64,000 nucleotides of DNA. Source: Pseudomonas chlororaphis (GTDB lineage: Bacteria > Pseudomonadota > Gammaproteobacteria > Pseudomonadales > Pseudomonadaceae). The DNA is taken from contig NZ_MOAL01000004.1 in NCBI RefSeq assembly GCF_003731765.1, positions 310,001-374,000 of the forward strand. Direction: 5' to 3'. Positions 24,274 through 34,763 of the stretch are shown here, in pieces; within the stretch, counting starts at the first letter, position 1; each line of letters opens with the position of its first letter. The translations under genes and the position numbers were made by a program. Below the pieces are notes generated by a model. The model saw nothing but the letters and a program-made list of their open reading frames with translations, searched no databases and was not told the DNA's origin.

Positions 24274-25758
24274 ATGAGCGCCAACGTTGACCTGAACAAC
24301 CGCCCCGACTACGACCCGGTGCTGCAGGGCATTGCCGACTACGTCCTCAAATACCGCATCGACTCCCGGGAAGCCCTGGACACCGCCCGCAACTGCTTGA
24401 TGGACACCCTGGGCTGCGGCTTGCTGGCCTTGCGCTTTCCCGAGTGCACCAAACATTTGGGACCGCTGGTGGAGGGCACCGTGGTGCCGTTCGGCGCCCG
24501 GGTGCCCGGCACCAGCTACCGCCTGGACCCGGTCAAGGCGGCCTGGGACATCGGCTGCATCGTGCGCTGGCTGGACTACAACGACACCTGGCTGGCGGCG
24601 GAGTGGGGCCACCCTTCGGACAACCTTGGCGGCATCCTTGCGGTGGCCGATCACCTGTCACAAAAACGCGTGGCCAATGGCGAATCGCCTTTGACCATGC
24701 GCGCCGTGCTGGACGCCATGATAATGGCCCACGAGATCCAGGGTGTGATGGCCCTGGAAAACGCCTTCAACCGTGTCGGGCTCGACCATGTGCTGCTGGT
24801 GAAAGTCGCCTCCACCGCGGTCACGGCCAAGTTGATGGGGGCCAATCGTGAGCAATTGCTGGCGGCCCTGTCCCACGCCTTTGTCGACGGCCAGGCGCTG
24901 CGCACGTATCGGCATGCGCCCAACGCCGGGTCGCGCAAGTCCTGGGCGGCGGGGGATGCATCCAGCCGCGGTGTGCGCCTGGCGGACATCGCCATGCGCG
25001 GCGAAATGGGCATTCCCGGCGTGTTGAGTGCGCCGCAATGGGGCTTCTATGACGTGCTGTTCAGTCACACCAACAAGGACCTGGCGCTCAAGCCTGAAGA
25101 GCAGCGCCGGTTCAGCCTGTCGCAGACGTACGCCAGCTACGTGATGGAAAACGTGCTGTTCAAGATCAGCTTTCCGGCCGAGTTCCACGCGCAAACCGCC
25201 TGCGAGGCAGCGGTGACCCTGCATCCGCTGGTGCGCAATCGCCTGTCGGAGATCGAGCGGATTGTCATCACCACCCATGAGTCGGCGATTCGCATCATTT
25301 CCAAGGTCGGGCCCCTGGCCAATGCGGCCGACCGTGACCACTGCCTGCAGTACATGACCGCCGTGCCCCTGGCCTTTGGCAACCTGGTGGCCGAGCACTA
25401 CGAAGACAGCTTCCACAGGGCGCACCCGATCATCGACCAGCTGCGCGAGAAGATGGTGATTGTCGAAGACCCGCGCTTCACCCGGGAATACCTGGAAGCC
25501 GACAAGCGCTCCATCGCCAACGCGGTGCAGGTGTTTTTCAAGGACGGTTCCAGCACCGAGCAGGTGGTGGTCGAGTACCCCATTGGCCATCGTCGGCGCC
25601 GGGCCGAAGGCATCCCGTTGCTGGAGGACAAGTTCAAGGCCAACCTGGCGACGCGGTTTACCGCCCAGCGTTCGGCGCAGATCTTTGCCCTGTGCAAAGA
25701 CCCGGAGCAACTAGAGGCCACGCCGGTGCAGCGCTTTGTCGACCTGCTGGTGATTTGA
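24274..25758 (+). CDS. prpD: 2-methylcitrate dehydratase (MmgE/PrpD family)
   Basis: 494 residues, standard length. Iron-independent dehydratase for 2-methylcitrate. Family segments are [46 protein letters not shown], and [44 protein letters not shown]. It is the last gene of the operon, with a strong terminator 21 bases downstream. Having both PrpD and AcnD-PrpF provides two routes for the same step; whether both are used is not visible. Confidence 0.95.
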   Translation: MSANVDLNNRPDYDPVLQGIADYVLKYRIDSREALDTARNCLMDTLGCGLLALRFPECTKHLGPLVEGTVVPFGARVPGTSYRLDPVKAAWDIGCIVRWLDYNDTWLAAEWGHPSDNLGGILAVADHLSQKRVANGESPLTMRAVLDAMIMAHEIQGVMALENAFNRVGLDHVLLVKVASTAVTAKLMGANREQLLAALSHAFVDGQALRTYRHAPNAGSRKSWAAGDASSRGVRLADIAMRGEMGIPGVLSAPQWGFYDVLFSHTNKDLALKPEEQRRFSLSQTYASYVMENVLFKISFPAEFHAQTACEAAVTLHPLVRNRLSEIERIVITTHESAIRIISKVGPLANAADRDHCLQYMTAVPLAFGNLVAEHYEDSFHRAHPIIDQLREKMVIVEDPRFTREYLEADKRSIANAVQVFFKDGSSTEQVVVEYPIGHRRRRAEGIPLLEDKFKANLATRFTAQRSAQIFALCKDPEQLEATPVQRFVDLLVI

Positions 25759-25778
25759 CCGCCGCGCCTGCAACAAGA

Positions 25779-25806
25779 AAGCCCGCATCAGCGGGCTTTT
25801 TTTCGT
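25779..25806. terminator. terminator of the prp operon
   Basis: AAGCCCGC / GCGGGCTT stem with an ATCA loop followed by T7; it also serves the convergent EamA gene by virtue of the A run on the other side. Confidence 0.9.
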
Positions 25807-25813
25807 CTGGCGG

Positions 25814-26764
25814 TCAGCGTTCGCGACGCTTGAAGCGCCAGGTTTCCGCCGGCAGCTTGGTGATGGCGAACCCTGCCAGCAGCAGGCTGGAGTAGATCAG
25901 CAATTCCTGCGACAGGGCCTGGCCTTCGTACCAGGCGCCGATGATCACGGCGAACACCGGGAAGATGATGAACACGAAGGACAAGATGATCGGGCTCAAG
26001 CGCTTGAGCAGCATGAAATACACGATAAAGCCGCCGACCGACGCCACCAGCCCCAGGTACAGCAGGGCGCCCCACGAGCGCTGGGTGATGGCGTGGACGT
26101 CGGGGGTTTCCAGAAACCAGCCGGCGACAAACAGCATCAGCCCGGCGATGCCGATGGGCAGGGTGTTGTAGGTGATGACGCTGATGGCGCTGCCCTGTTT
26201 CTTGGTCATCACGTAGCACAGGGCGTGCAGCACCGCGGCGGCGAGGATCGCCAGCACGCCGAAGAACTCCGCGTGATCCAGGCGTAGGCCCTGGCTGCGC
26301 AGAATCAGGTAGAGGCTGGTAAAGCCGATGGCGATGCCGAGGAGTTGCGAGCCGTGGATTTTTTCCCGCAGAAAGATCGCCGAGAACATCAGGATAAACA
26401 CCGGCATGCAACTGAACAGCAGGGCGGTCAGGCCGGAGGAAACATGCATTTCCCCGTAGTTCAGCAGGTAGTAGGGCAAGCCGAAGTAGCACAGGGTGAC
26501 GAACACCAGAAACCAGCGCTGTGGCCGGGGAAACATCAGTGGTTCGCGGCGCAGCAGGGCAAAGCCTAGGAACAGCGGAAAGGCAATCAGGAAGCGCAGG
26601 CCGGCAGCGGTCAGCGGCGGTACGCTTTCCACGGCGATCTTGATCCCCAGCCAGGTGGTGCCCCAACTCAGGCAGACCACCAGGAACAGCAGGCTGGTCA
26701 CCAGCCCGGCCAGCGCCGGTCTGGAGCGACGGATCGTGCTGGGTTGGGCGGTTGAGGCGGTCAT
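25814..26764 (-). CDS. EamA/DMT-family transporter
   Basis: 316 residues with ten hydrophobic helices in two repeats (LFLVVCLSWGTTWLGIKIAVESVPPLTAAGLRFLIAFPLF begins the first; GALLYLGLVASVGGFIVYFMLLKRLSP lies in the second), the standard drug/metabolite transporter layout. Members export amino acids or other metabolites across the inner membrane. It is divergent from a MocR-type regulator, which often controls such an exporter and responds to an amino acid or pyridoxal compound. The C-terminus KRRER is basic, as expected on the cytoplasmic side. Confidence 0.88.
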   Translation of the reverse strand: MTASTAQPSTIRRSRPALAGLVTSLLFLVVCLSWGTTWLGIKIAVESVPPLTAAGLRFLIAFPLFLGFALLRREPLMFPRPQRWFLVFVTLCYFGLPYYLLNYGEMHVSSGLTALLFSCMPVFILMFSAIFLREKIHGSQLLGIAIGFTSLYLILRSQGLRLDHAEFFGVLAILAAAVLHALCYVMTKKQGSAISVITYNTLPIGIAGLMLFVAGWFLETPDVHAITQRSWGALLYLGLVASVGGFIVYFMLLKRLSPIILSFVFIIFPVFAVIIGAWYEGQALSQELLIYSSLLLAGFAITKLPAETWRFKRRER

Positions 26765-26857
26765 CCTGACATTCCTTTCGTGGGGCGGAATTGACCTCTA
26801 TATTGAGCGGGTCTGTTCCGGAAATTGAACCTGAAACCCACGCTATTAGGGAAAATG

Positions 26858-28264
26858 ATGGCTGTCAAAGTAAGTATTGACACGGTGTCAATGATGCGCG
26901 TCGAGCTGCTCCAGGGCGTGGGCGCCAAGTACAAACGCCTGGCCCAGGCGATCGAAAAAGCCATCGCCGAGGGCACGTTCGAGCCCGCGGCCAAACTGCC
27001 GCCCCATCGCTGGTTGGCGGATAAGCTGGGCGTGACCATCGGCACCATCAGCCGCGCCTACGCCGAGCTTGAGCGCCTGGGCCTGGTGGTGGCGCGGGTC
27101 GGCGACGGCACTTATGTGCGGCATTCAGGTCTGCAGCGCCCACGTGACAGCGGCTTTCGCAATGTCAGTGACGAGCCGCAGCCGTACTTCGACATGAGCC
27201 GCAACACCCATATCCCGGGCCCGGAAATTCGCTTCATGGCGCAGAGCCTGCACGCCCTGGCGGAGCAGCCGCAGCGGCTGCAGGAGATCAGCCGCTACAG
27301 CGACGAGGCTGGCCTGGGGTCTCACCGGGCGGCCGGTGCGCGCTGGCTGTCACAGGAGGATTTTGTCGCCCAACCCGAGCAGGTGATTTGCGTCAATGGT
27401 GCCCAGCACGGGCTGCACATTGCCCTGCTGGCGCTGCTCAAGGCGGGGGACACCCTGGTCACCGAGCAATTGACTTACCCCGGGTTGATCAGCACTGCAA
27501 GGATGCTCGGCATCAAGCTGGTCGGCCTGGCGATGGATGACGAGGGGTTGCTGCCGGCGGCCCTGGACGAGGTGTGTCGCCAGCATCGGGTGGCGGCCTT
27601 GTATTGCACCCCGACCATCCAGAACCCCACGGCCGCGGTGCAGTCGCCGGCCCGGCGTCAGGCCATTGCCGAGCTGTGCCGCCAGCACAACCTGCTGATT
27701 CTGGAAGATGAAACCCATGCGCTGCTGGTGGATCGGCGCCCGGCGCCCCTGAGTCATTTCGCCCCCGAGCGCACGGTGCTTATCAGCAGCTTGAGCAAAG
27801 CGGTGTCGGCGGGGTTGCGAGTGGGTTTTGTGCATGGCCCGCTGCCCCTGGTCGGGCGGCTGGCGGCGGCGTTGCGCGCCACCTGCTGGATGGCCACGCC
27901 CCTGAGCCTGGAGCTGGCCACGAACTGGATCGACAGTGGCGTGGCCGAGCAGTTGCGCCAGGCGCAAATCAGCGAGATCGGCCGGCGCAAGGCGCTGGTC
28001 AGTGACCTGTTGGCGGGCTTCGAGTGGCGTAGCCCTCCGGGCAGTCCGCACTTCTGGATCAGGGTGCCCGAGCCGTGGCGGGCCTCGGAAATCGAGGCCG
28101 AATTGAAGCGCAATCACTACCTGGTGGCCACGGCTGAAGCCTTTGCCGTGGGCCAGGCCGCCGTGGCGCAGTACATTCGCGCCAGTGTCTGCAATACCCA
28201 GGCGGACGATGCTCGGCTACAGGAAGGATTTGCGGCCCTGAGTCGGGCGTTGGCGCCTTTGTAG
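26858..28264 (+). CDS. MocR-type regulator (GntR winged helix + aminotransferase fold)
   Basis: 468 residues from the second of two adjacent ATGs (AGGG about 7 bases upstream). Residues about 15-85 form a GntR winged helix (YKRLAQAIEKAIAEGTFEPAAKLPPHRWLADKLGVTIGTISRAYAELERLGLVVARVGDGTYV). The rest is a fold-type I aminotransferase domain: YCTPTIQNPTAAV, LILEDETHA and the PLP lysine in ISSLSKAVSAGLRVGFV. Such proteins are regulators that bind pyridoxal phosphate and an amino compound, rarely enzymes. The divergent EamA exporter 93 bases away is the likely target. Confidence 0.88.
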   Translation: MAVKVSIDTVSMMRVELLQGVGAKYKRLAQAIEKAIAEGTFEPAAKLPPHRWLADKLGVTIGTISRAYAELERLGLVVARVGDGTYVRHSGLQRPRDSGFRNVSDEPQPYFDMSRNTHIPGPEIRFMAQSLHALAEQPQRLQEISRYSDEAGLGSHRAAGARWLSQEDFVAQPEQVICVNGAQHGLHIALLALLKAGDTLVTEQLTYPGLISTARMLGIKLVGLAMDDEGLLPAALDEVCRQHRVAALYCTPTIQNPTAAVQSPARRQAIAELCRQHNLLILEDETHALLVDRRPAPLSHFAPERTVLISSLSKAVSAGLRVGFVHGPLPLVGRLAAALRATCWMATPLSLELATNWIDSGVAEQLRQAQISEIGRRKALVSDLLAGFEWRSPPGSPHFWIRVPEPWRASEIEAELKRNHYLVATAEAFAVGQAAVAQYIRASVCNTQADDARLQEGFAALSRALAPL

Positions 28265-28302
28265 GCGCCGGTTTTGCTGGTGAGGGGATTAGGGCGGGGC
28301 GG

Positions 28303-29121
28303 TTATTTGAAGCGCCGTTCCACGCCTTTTTCCACGAGGATCTTCGCCGAAATCTCTTCCACGGAAAAATGCGTGGAGTTGATGTGAGGAATGTTCTCGC
28401 GGCGGAACAGATTCTCCACTTCCCGCACTTCGAATTCGCACTGGGCGTAGCTGGAGTAGCGGCTGTTGGGCTTGCGCTCGTTGCGGATGGCGGTGAGGCG
28501 GTCCGGGTCGATGGTCAGGCCGAACAGTTTGTGCTGGTGGGCGCGCAGGGCAGCGGGCAGTTGCAGGCGCTCCATGTCGTCTTCGGTTAGCGGGTAGTTG
28601 GCCGCGCGGATGCCGAATTGCATGGCCATGTACAGGCAGGTCGGGGTCTTGCCGCAGCGCGATACGCCCACCAGGATCAGGTCGGCCTTGTCGTAATAGT
28701 GAGTGCGGGCGCCGTCGTCGTTGTCCAGGGCGAAGTTCACCGCCTCGATGCGCTCCATGTAGTTGGAGTTGTGGCCGATGGAATGGGACTTGCCCACCGA
28801 GTACGACGAGTGCTCGGTCAGTTCCTGCTCCAGGGGCGCGAGGAAGGTGGAGAAGATATCGATCATGAAACCATTGGAGGTCGCGAGGATCTCACGGATG
28901 TCTTGATTGACGATGGTGTCGAAGATAATCGGCCGAAATCCGTCTTTTTCGGCGGCGATATTGATTTGTTGTACCATGGCCCGCGCTTTTTCCACGCTGT
29001 CGATGTAGGGCCGCGTGAATTTGTTGAAGGTAATGTTTTCGAACTGCGCCAACAGGCTTTGGCCCAGGGTTTCGGCTGTGATGCCGGTGCCGTCGGAAAT
29101 AAAGAAAGCAGATCGTTTCAT
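28303..29121 (-). CDS. ppsR: PEP synthase regulatory protein (kinase/pyrophosphorylase)
   Basis: 272 residues. Family DUF299: phosphorylates PEP synthase on Thr with ADP to switch it off and reverses this with phosphate. The P-loop-like motif [10 protein letters not shown] is at residues 151-160, and the N-terminus [24 protein letters not shown] is diagnostic. It is divergent from ppsA, its target, in the usual arrangement with a 174-base intergenic region. Confidence 0.95.
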   Translation of the reverse strand: MKRSAFFISDGTGITAETLGQSLLAQFENITFNKFTRPYIDSVEKARAMVQQINIAAEKDGFRPIIFDTIVNQDIREILATSNGFMIDIFSTFLAPLEQELTEHSSYSVGKSHSIGHNSNYMERIEAVNFALDNDDGARTHYYDKADLILVGVSRCGKTPTCLYMAMQFGIRAANYPLTEDDMERLQLPAALRAHQHKLFGLTIDPDRLTAIRNERKPNSRYSSYAQCEFEVREVENLFRRENIPHINSTHFSVEEISAKILVEKGVERRFK

Positions 29122-29295
29122 TTGCGGCTTGGGCCTTAAGCTGGTGACGATTCTTGGATATGATAGGCGCGATTTGTCGGCCGGGAATGGCCCGCATTCT
29201 CACTTATTTTCCAGGTCCAGGCCATACAGCGGGCGAACGCTCCAACGAGCAGCCCGCTTCTGAGCTTTTCCAACACAGTTAGTGGAGAGATCACC

Positions 29296-31671
29296 TTGGT
29301 AGAGTACGTAGTTTCCCTCGATAAGCTCGGCGTCCATGATGTAGAGCATGTGGGGGGCAAGAACGCATCCCTCGGCGAGATGATCAGCAACCTCGCGGGT
29401 GCGGGCGTATCGGTCCCTGGTGGCTTTGCCACGACGGCTCAGGCTTATCGTGATTTCCTCGAGCTGAGCGGCCTCAACGACCAGATCCACGCCGCGCTCG
29501 ATGCGCTGGACGTCGACGACGTCAACGCCCTCGCCAAGACCGGCGCCCAGATCCGCCAGTGGATCATGGAAGCCGAATTCCCCGAGCAACTGAACGCCGA
29601 AATTCGCACTGCCTTCGCCGCGCTGTCGGCCGGCAACCCTGACATGGCGGTGGCCGTGCGCTCCTCGGCCACCGCCGAAGACTTGCCAGACGCTTCCTTC
29701 GCGGGCCAGCAGGAAACCTTCCTGAACATCCGTGGCGTCGAGAACGTCATCCGCGCGGCCAAGGAAGTGTTCGCTTCCCTGTTCAACGATCGGGCCATTT
29801 CCTACCGCGTGCACCAGGGCTTCGACCACAAACTGGTCGCCCTGTCTGCCGGCGTGCAGCGCATGGTGCGTTCGGAAACCGGCACAGCCGGCGTGATGTT
29901 CACCCTCGACACCGAGTCGGGCTTCCGTGACGTGGTGTTTATCACCGGCGCCTACGGCCTGGGCGAAACCGTTGTACAAGGCGCGGTCAACCCGGACGAA
30001 TTCTACGTTCACAAAAACACCCTGGAAGCCGGTCGCCCTGCGATCCTGCGCCGCAACCTGGGCAGCAAAGCCATCAAGATGATCTACGGCGACGAAGCCA
30101 AGGCCGGCCGTTCGGTGAAAACCGTCGACGTCGACAAGGCTGATCGCGCCCGTTTCTGCCTGACTGACGCTGAAGTCAGCGAGCTGGCCAAGCAGGCGAT
30201 GATCATCGAGAAGCACTACAAGTGCCCAATGGACATCGAATGGGCCAAAGACGGCGACGACGGCAAGCTGTACATCGTCCAGGCCCGTCCTGAAACCGTG
30301 AAGAGCCGTACTTCGGCCAACGTCATGGAGCGCTACCTGCTCAAGGAAACCGGCACGGTGCTGGTGGAAGGCCGTGCCATCGGCCAGCGCATCGGCGCGG
30401 GCAAGGTGCGGATCATCAAGGACGTGTCGGAAATGGACAAAGTCCAGCCCGGCGACGTACTGGTTTCCGACATGACCGACCCGGACTGGGAACCGGTGAT
30501 GAAGCGCGCCAGCGCCATCGTGACCAACCGTGGCGGTCGTACCTGCCACGCAGCGATCATCGCTCGCGAGTTGGGGATCCCGGCTGTTGTAGGTTGCGGC
30601 AACGCCACCCAACTGCTGAAGGATGGCCAGGGCGTGACTGTGTCCTGCGCTGAAGGCGACACCGGTTTCATCTTCGAAGGCGAGCTGGGCTTCGATATCA
30701 AGCAGAACTCGGTGGATGCCATGCCGGACCTGCCGTTCAAGATCATGATGAACGTCGGCAACCCTGATCGTGCCTTCGACTTCGCCCAGTTGCCGAACGC
30801 CGGGGTGGGCCTGGCCCGTCTGGAGTTCATCATCAACCGCATGATCGGTGTGCACCCCAAGGCCTTGCTGAACTACGCCGGGCTGCCGCTGGACATCAAG
30901 GAAAGCGTCGACAAGCGCATTGCCGGCTACAACGACCCGGTGGACTTCTACGTCGACAAGCTGGTGGAAGGCATCAGCACCCTGGCTGCGGCATTCACGC
31001 CGAAGAAAGTCATCGTGCGCCTGTCGGACTTCAAGTCCAACGAATACGCCAACTTGATCGGCGGCAAGCTCTACGAGCCGGAAGAAGAAAACCCGATGCT
31101 GGGCTTCCGCGGTGCGTCGCGTTACATCAGCGAATCCTTCCGTGACTGCTTCGAACTCGAGTGCCGCGCCCTCAAGCGCGTGCGCAACGAGATGGGCCTG
31201 ACCAACGTCGAGATCATGGTGCCGTTCGTTCGTACCCTGGGCGAAGCCAGCCAAGTGGTGGATCTGTTGGCCGAGAACGGCCTCAAGCGCGGCGAAAACG
31301 GCCTGCGCGTGATCATGATGTGCGAGCTGCCGTCCAACGCGATCCTCGCCGAAGAGTTCCTCGAGTACTTCGACGGCTTCTCCATCGGTTCCAACGACCT
31401 GACCCAGCTGACCCTGGGCCTGGACCGTGACTCCGGAATCATTGCTCACCTGTTCGATGAGCGGAACCCGGCGGTGAAGAAGCTGCTGGCCAACGCCATT
31501 GCTGCCTGCAACAAGGCCGGCAAGTACATCGGCATTTGCGGCCAGGGCCCTTCGGACCACCCGGACCTGGCCAAGTGGCTGATGGAGCAGGGCATCGAAA
31601 GCGTTTCGTTGAACCCGGACTCCGTGTTGGAAACCTGGTTCTTCCTGGCTGAAGGTCAAGCCGCAGGCTGA
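29296..31671 (+). CDS. ppsA: phosphoenolpyruvate synthase
   Basis: 791 residues with a TTG start; GGAG lies about 9 bases upstream and no ATG fits. Makes PEP from pyruvate and ATP for gluconeogenesis. The ATP-grasp N-terminal domain has [12 protein letters not shown] and [24 protein letters not shown]. The swivelling phosphohistidine is His418 in [15 protein letters not shown]; the Thr beside the His is the PpsR target in this family. The PEP-binding C-terminal barrel ends with a catalytic Cys in [18 protein letters not shown] perfect hairpin terminator follows. Confidence 0.96.
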   Translation: MVEYVVSLDKLGVHDVEHVGGKNASLGEMISNLAGAGVSVPGGFATTAQAYRDFLELSGLNDQIHAALDALDVDDVNALAKTGAQIRQWIMEAEFPEQLNAEIRTAFAALSAGNPDMAVAVRSSATAEDLPDASFAGQQETFLNIRGVENVIRAAKEVFASLFNDRAISYRVHQGFDHKLVALSAGVQRMVRSETGTAGVMFTLDTESGFRDVVFITGAYGLGETVVQGAVNPDEFYVHKNTLEAGRPAILRRNLGSKAIKMIYGDEAKAGRSVKTVDVDKADRARFCLTDAEVSELAKQAMIIEKHYKCPMDIEWAKDGDDGKLYIVQARPETVKSRTSANVMERYLLKETGTVLVEGRAIGQRIGAGKVRIIKDVSEMDKVQPGDVLVSDMTDPDWEPVMKRASAIVTNRGGRTCHAAIIARELGIPAVVGCGNATQLLKDGQGVTVSCAEGDTGFIFEGELGFDIKQNSVDAMPDLPFKIMMNVGNPDRAFDFAQLPNAGVGLARLEFIINRMIGVHPKALLNYAGLPLDIKESVDKRIAGYNDPVDFYVDKLVEGISTLAAAFTPKKVIVRLSDFKSNEYANLIGGKLYEPEEENPMLGFRGASRYISESFRDCFELECRALKRVRNEMGLTNVEIMVPFVRTLGEASQVVDLLAENGLKRGENGLRVIMMCELPSNAILAEEFLEYFDGFSIGSNDLTQLTLGLDRDSGIIAHLFDERNPAVKKLLANAIAACNKAGKYIGICGQGPSDHPDLAKWLMEQGIESVSLNPDSVLETWFFLAEGQAAG

Positions 31672-31681
31672 TCCGTGGAGC

Positions 31682-31717
31682 AAGTGCCGGTCGGTCTGAG
31701 CGCTGACCGGCACTTTA
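31682..31717 (+). terminator. terminator of ppsA
   Basis: AAGTGCCGGTC / GACCGGCACTT, an 11-bp perfect stem with a 12-base loop, 11 bases past the stop codon. The T run is short. Confidence 0.75.
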
Positions 31718-31773
31718 CGATTCAAGCAGGGCGAGCTCCTTCCGGGTGCCGCCCTTTTTTGTGCAAGAAGATT

Positions 31774-32763
31774 ATGCAAAGCAGCAGTGATTTGTTTCCC
31801 GTCGCCTTGATCAGTGCAGAACGTCGAGGCGACCTGAGTGAAGACGTCTACCGTCTGAAACCCGGCAACAGCCCGGACCCTTCTGTGGAGCTGGCCGTTA
31901 CCCGTCTGGGCCTGGCCGATGAGCCCGAAGCCCGCGGGATTCCGGTGATTTTGCTTCACGGCAGTTTTTCCAACCGGCGCTTCTGGTATTCGCCTAAAGG
32001 GCTGGGGCTGGGGGCTTACCTGACGCGCGCCGGTTTCGACGTGTGGATTCCCGAGATGCGCGGTCATGGCCTGTCCCGGCGCAACGCCGATTACCGCAAG
32101 AATCGCGTGGCCGACTACGCCCGTTACGATTTGCCGGCCATCGGCGCCTTTGTGCGCGAGCAGAGCGGGCAGGTTCCCCACTGGATCGGCCATTCCCTGG
32201 GCGGCACCACCTTGGCCGCGGCCCTGGGCGGGCATTACCTGGGTGAGCCGGCTGTGGCGTCGGCGGCGTTTTTCGGCAGCCAGATCAGCCGTACTTACTG
32301 GCCGTTGAAAATTCCGCCGGTGGAATGGGGCGGGCGCTTGATCCTCAAGCGTTTTGCCCAGCTGTCGGGGTCACGCCTCAAGCGCGGCCCGGAGGACGAG
32401 CCCATTGGCCTGGCCCTGGAAAGCATGCGCTGGCACGGCTTGTTTGGTCGCTTCGGCGACGCGCAGAAGGATTGGTGGGCGGGCCTGGCCGAGGTGACGG
32501 TTCCGGTCCTGGCAGTCAGCGCGGCCGGTGATCACCAAGACCCGACCTGGGCCTGCCGCAAGCTCTTCGAGCAGATGGGGGCCGAGCACAAGCAGTTCAT
32601 CTGCCTGGGGCGTGACCAGGGTTTCAGCGGTAATTTCGGTCATGTGGAGATGTTGGTGAGCAAAGAGGCGCAGACTGAGGTGTGGCCGCTGGTCGCGCGC
32701 TGGCTGCAGGACCCACAGGCGCCGCTGTTGGCGACAGCCGTGGAGCAGCCGGTAACGGTTTGA
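31774..32763 (+). CDS. alpha/beta-fold hydrolase
   Basis: 329 residues from the ATG at 31774 (AAGAAG upstream). The fold marks are LLHGSFSN (oxyanion hole, 61-68), the nucleophile elbow GHSLGG with Ser141, an Asp in VSAAGDHQDP and a late His in NFGHVEM. A charged N-terminal stretch of about 40 residues precedes the hydrolase domain, and no signal peptide is seen. The same gene lies between ppsA and rraA in P. aeruginosa. Carboxylesterase or lipase-like activity is likely but the substrate is unknown. Confidence 0.82.
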   Translation: MQSSSDLFPVALISAERRGDLSEDVYRLKPGNSPDPSVELAVTRLGLADEPEARGIPVILLHGSFSNRRFWYSPKGLGLGAYLTRAGFDVWIPEMRGHGLSRRNADYRKNRVADYARYDLPAIGAFVREQSGQVPHWIGHSLGGTTLAAALGGHYLGEPAVASAAFFGSQISRTYWPLKIPPVEWGGRLILKRFAQLSGSRLKRGPEDEPIGLALESMRWHGLFGRFGDAQKDWWAGLAEVTVPVLAVSAAGDHQDPTWACRKLFEQMGAEHKQFICLGRDQGFSGNFGHVEMLVSKEAQTEVWPLVARWLQDPQAPLLATAVEQPVTV

Positions 32764-32938
32764 GGCGAAGGCTCTGACAAGGGCATTTCGCTCTGTTCGG
32801 CTTGCGGCTAAGATATGACGCGTTACGCTTTTTTGGTCATATTCAGTTGTTTTGGCAACATTCTGTTCGTTCTTAAAGTGTGACGCCGGAGATCTACCTC
32901 ACTTTCTATCGTGTTCTTTCTGCTACAGGAGTTTCTCG

Positions 32939-33430
32939 ATGAACCATTACCTGACACCTGACCTGTGCGACGCCTACCCGGACCTGGTGCAAGTGGTTGA
33001 GCCCATGTTCAGCAATTTTGGTGGCCGCGATTCCTTTGGTGGCGAAATCGTCACCATCAAGTGCTTCGAGGACAACTCCCTGGTCAAGGAGCAGGTCGAG
33101 CTCAAGGGCAATGGCAAGGTGTTGGTGGTCGATGGCGGAGGCTCCCTGCGGCGGGCCTTGCTCGGCGACATGCTGGCCGAGAAAGCGGCGAAGAACGGTT
33201 GGGAAGGGCTGGTGGTCTATGGCTGCATTCGCGACGTGGACGTGATCGCTCAAACCGACCTGGGGGTCCAGGCCCTGGCTAGTCACCCGATGAAGACCGA
33301 CAAGCGCGGCATTGGTGATCTGAACGTGGCGGTGACCTTTGCTGGTGTGACCTTCCGTCCGGGCGAGTATGTCTACGCCGACAACAACGGGGTGATCGTG
33401 TCGCCCAGCCCCCTGAAAATGCCTGAATAA
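32939..33430 (+). CDS. rraA: RraA family protein (RNase E regulator / HMG aldolase fold)
   Basis: 163 residues; ATG at 32939 with AGGAG 8 bases upstream. Sequence shows the family core [39 protein letters not shown] with the Arg and Asp that bind substrate in the aldolase members. In gamma-proteobacteria RraA binds RNase E and slows mRNA decay; related proteins are 4-hydroxy-4-methyl-2-oxoglutarate aldolases. The short size and standard chromosomal position fit the RraA name; the sequence alone does not exclude aldolase activity. Confidence 0.88.
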   Translation: MNHYLTPDLCDAYPDLVQVVEPMFSNFGGRDSFGGEIVTIKCFEDNSLVKEQVELKGNGKVLVVDGGGSLRRALLGDMLAEKAAKNGWEGLVVYGCIRDVDVIAQTDLGVQALASHPMKTDKRGIGDLNVAVTFAGVTFRPGEYVYADNNGVIVSPSPLKMPE

Positions 33431-33455
33431 ACAGTCGACCTAGCAAGGGATGAGG

Positions 33456-34451
33456 ATGTTCGAGGAAGAAAACGCGCAGTGGGGGCTGGTGCATGCCCTG
33501 GTGCTGGATGGTAAAGGCGGTGCGCGTTCGATTGCCCGGACTGAGCTCGACGATCTGCAACTGCAAGCCCATGAAAGCCTCTGGTTGCATTGGGATCGCA
33601 GTCATCCGCAAACCCAGACCTGGCTGCGCCGCTCCAGTGGCCTGAGTGCCTTCAGCTGTGACTTGCTGCTTGAGGAAAACACCCGGCCGCGCCTGTTGGC
33701 GTTGCCGGACTCCGAACTCTTGCTGTTCTTGCGCGGGATCAACCTCAACCCGGGGGCCGAGCCGGAAGACATGGTGTCGGTGCGTATCTTCGCCTCCGCC
33801 CAACGGGTGATCTCCCTGCGTTTGCGTCCCTTGCGCGCCACGGACGAATTGCTGGTGCAACTGGCCGAAGGCAAGGGGCCGAAAAACGCATCTGAACTCA
33901 TCCTTTATATGGCTGAATACCTGACCCACAAAGTGCAGGATCTGGTCAGCGACCTGTCTGAAGTGGTCGATGAAGAAGAAGAAAAGCTGGACGCCGACGA
34001 ACGGTATACCCCCGAGCACGGGAGCATTTTGCAGATCCGTCGTCGGGCTGCCGGACTCAAGCGCTTCCTGGCCCCGCAGCGGGATATTTTTGGTCAGTTG
34101 AGCCGCAGCAAATTACCTTGGTTCGCCGATGACGATGGCGACTACTGGAACGAATTGAACAACAGCCTGACCCGCTACCTGGAAGAGCTGGAACTGACCC
34201 GAGAGCGCGTGGGGCTTGCGCTGGAGGCCGAAGACCGACGTTTGAGCGTGCGCATGAATCGCACCATGTACCGTTTCGGGGTGATCACCGGGATCTTTCT
34301 GCCGATGAGTTTTCTCACCGGTTTGTTGGGGATCAACGTAGGCGGTATTCCGTTCTCTTCGAGCCCCTACGGTTTTGCCATTGCCTGCCTGATGATGGTT
34401 TCGGTGGCGCTGGGGCAGTGGTGGTTATTCCGTCGTTTGCGCTGGGTCTGA
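33456..34451 (+). CDS. cmaX: CorA-family divalent metal transporter (ZntB-like)
   Basis: 331 residues; ATG at 33456 chosen because AAGG stands 7 bases upstream, while an ATG at 33450 is too close. A long acidic cytoplasmic domain with coiled-coil character (VDEEEEKLDADERYTPEHGSILQIRRRAAGLKRFL) is followed by two helices at the C-terminus. The usual GMN at the pore reads GIN here (LLGINVGGIP), as in ZntB-type members. The order rraA-cmaX-crfX-cmpX-sigX-oprF is conserved in Pseudomonas, tying the gene to envelope stress control by SigX. Confidence 0.88.
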   Translation: MFEEENAQWGLVHALVLDGKGGARSIARTELDDLQLQAHESLWLHWDRSHPQTQTWLRRSSGLSAFSCDLLLEENTRPRLLALPDSELLLFLRGINLNPGAEPEDMVSVRIFASAQRVISLRLRPLRATDELLVQLAEGKGPKNASELILYMAEYLTHKVQDLVSDLSEVVDEEEEKLDADERYTPEHGSILQIRRRAAGLKRFLAPQRDIFGQLSRSKLPWFADDDGDYWNELNNSLTRYLEELELTRERVGLALEAEDRRLSVRMNRTMYRFGVITGIFLPMSFLTGLLGINVGGIPFSSSPYGFAIACLMMVSVALGQWWLFRRLRWV

Positions 34452-34515
34452 CACATGAGCCATGTGACCCGAATAAATTTGATCGCGTCTTTCACAGACA
34501 TCACGAGAGGTGCGT

Positions 34516-34761
34516 ATGCACGATCCGTTTGAACAGTCTTTGCGTGACATGCTCAAGGCCACGCCGTCCAGCCGCGACGACGATGCTTGCCTTGGCCGCG
34601 TACTGAAAACCGCCAACCGCCAGGTGGGTGCAGGCGACCTGTTCAGCTTGCTGGGCCGCTGGTTGCCGGCGCTGATGATCGCCCTCAATAACGGCTCGGC
34701 CCATATCGCGCCGGTGTCCCGTCGTAAACCTACTGCTCGCACTGCTGATAAGGCTGATTGA
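34516..34761 (+). CDS. crfX: small protein CrfX
   Basis: 81 residues. GAGAGG lies five bases before the ATG. The protein starts MHDPFEQSLRDMLKATPSSRDDDACLGRVLKTANRQVGAGDLFSLLGRWLPALMIALNNGS; one amphipathic or weakly hydrophobic segment (DLFSLLGRWLPALMIAL) and a basic tail follow. Named from its fixed place between cmaX and cmpX in Pseudomonas. Its stop is 2 bases from the cmpX start, so the two are co-translated. Function is poorly known. Confidence 0.8.
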   Translation: MHDPFEQSLRDMLKATPSSRDDDACLGRVLKTANRQVGAGDLFSLLGRWLPALMIALNNGSAHIAPVSRRKPTARTADKAD

Positions 34762-34763
34762 AT

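Noticed and set aside
29200..32235. 1011-codon minus-strand frame antisense to ppsA and the hydrolase gene
   Set aside because: An artefact of GC-rich codon bias; it crosses three real features and has no recognisable domain.
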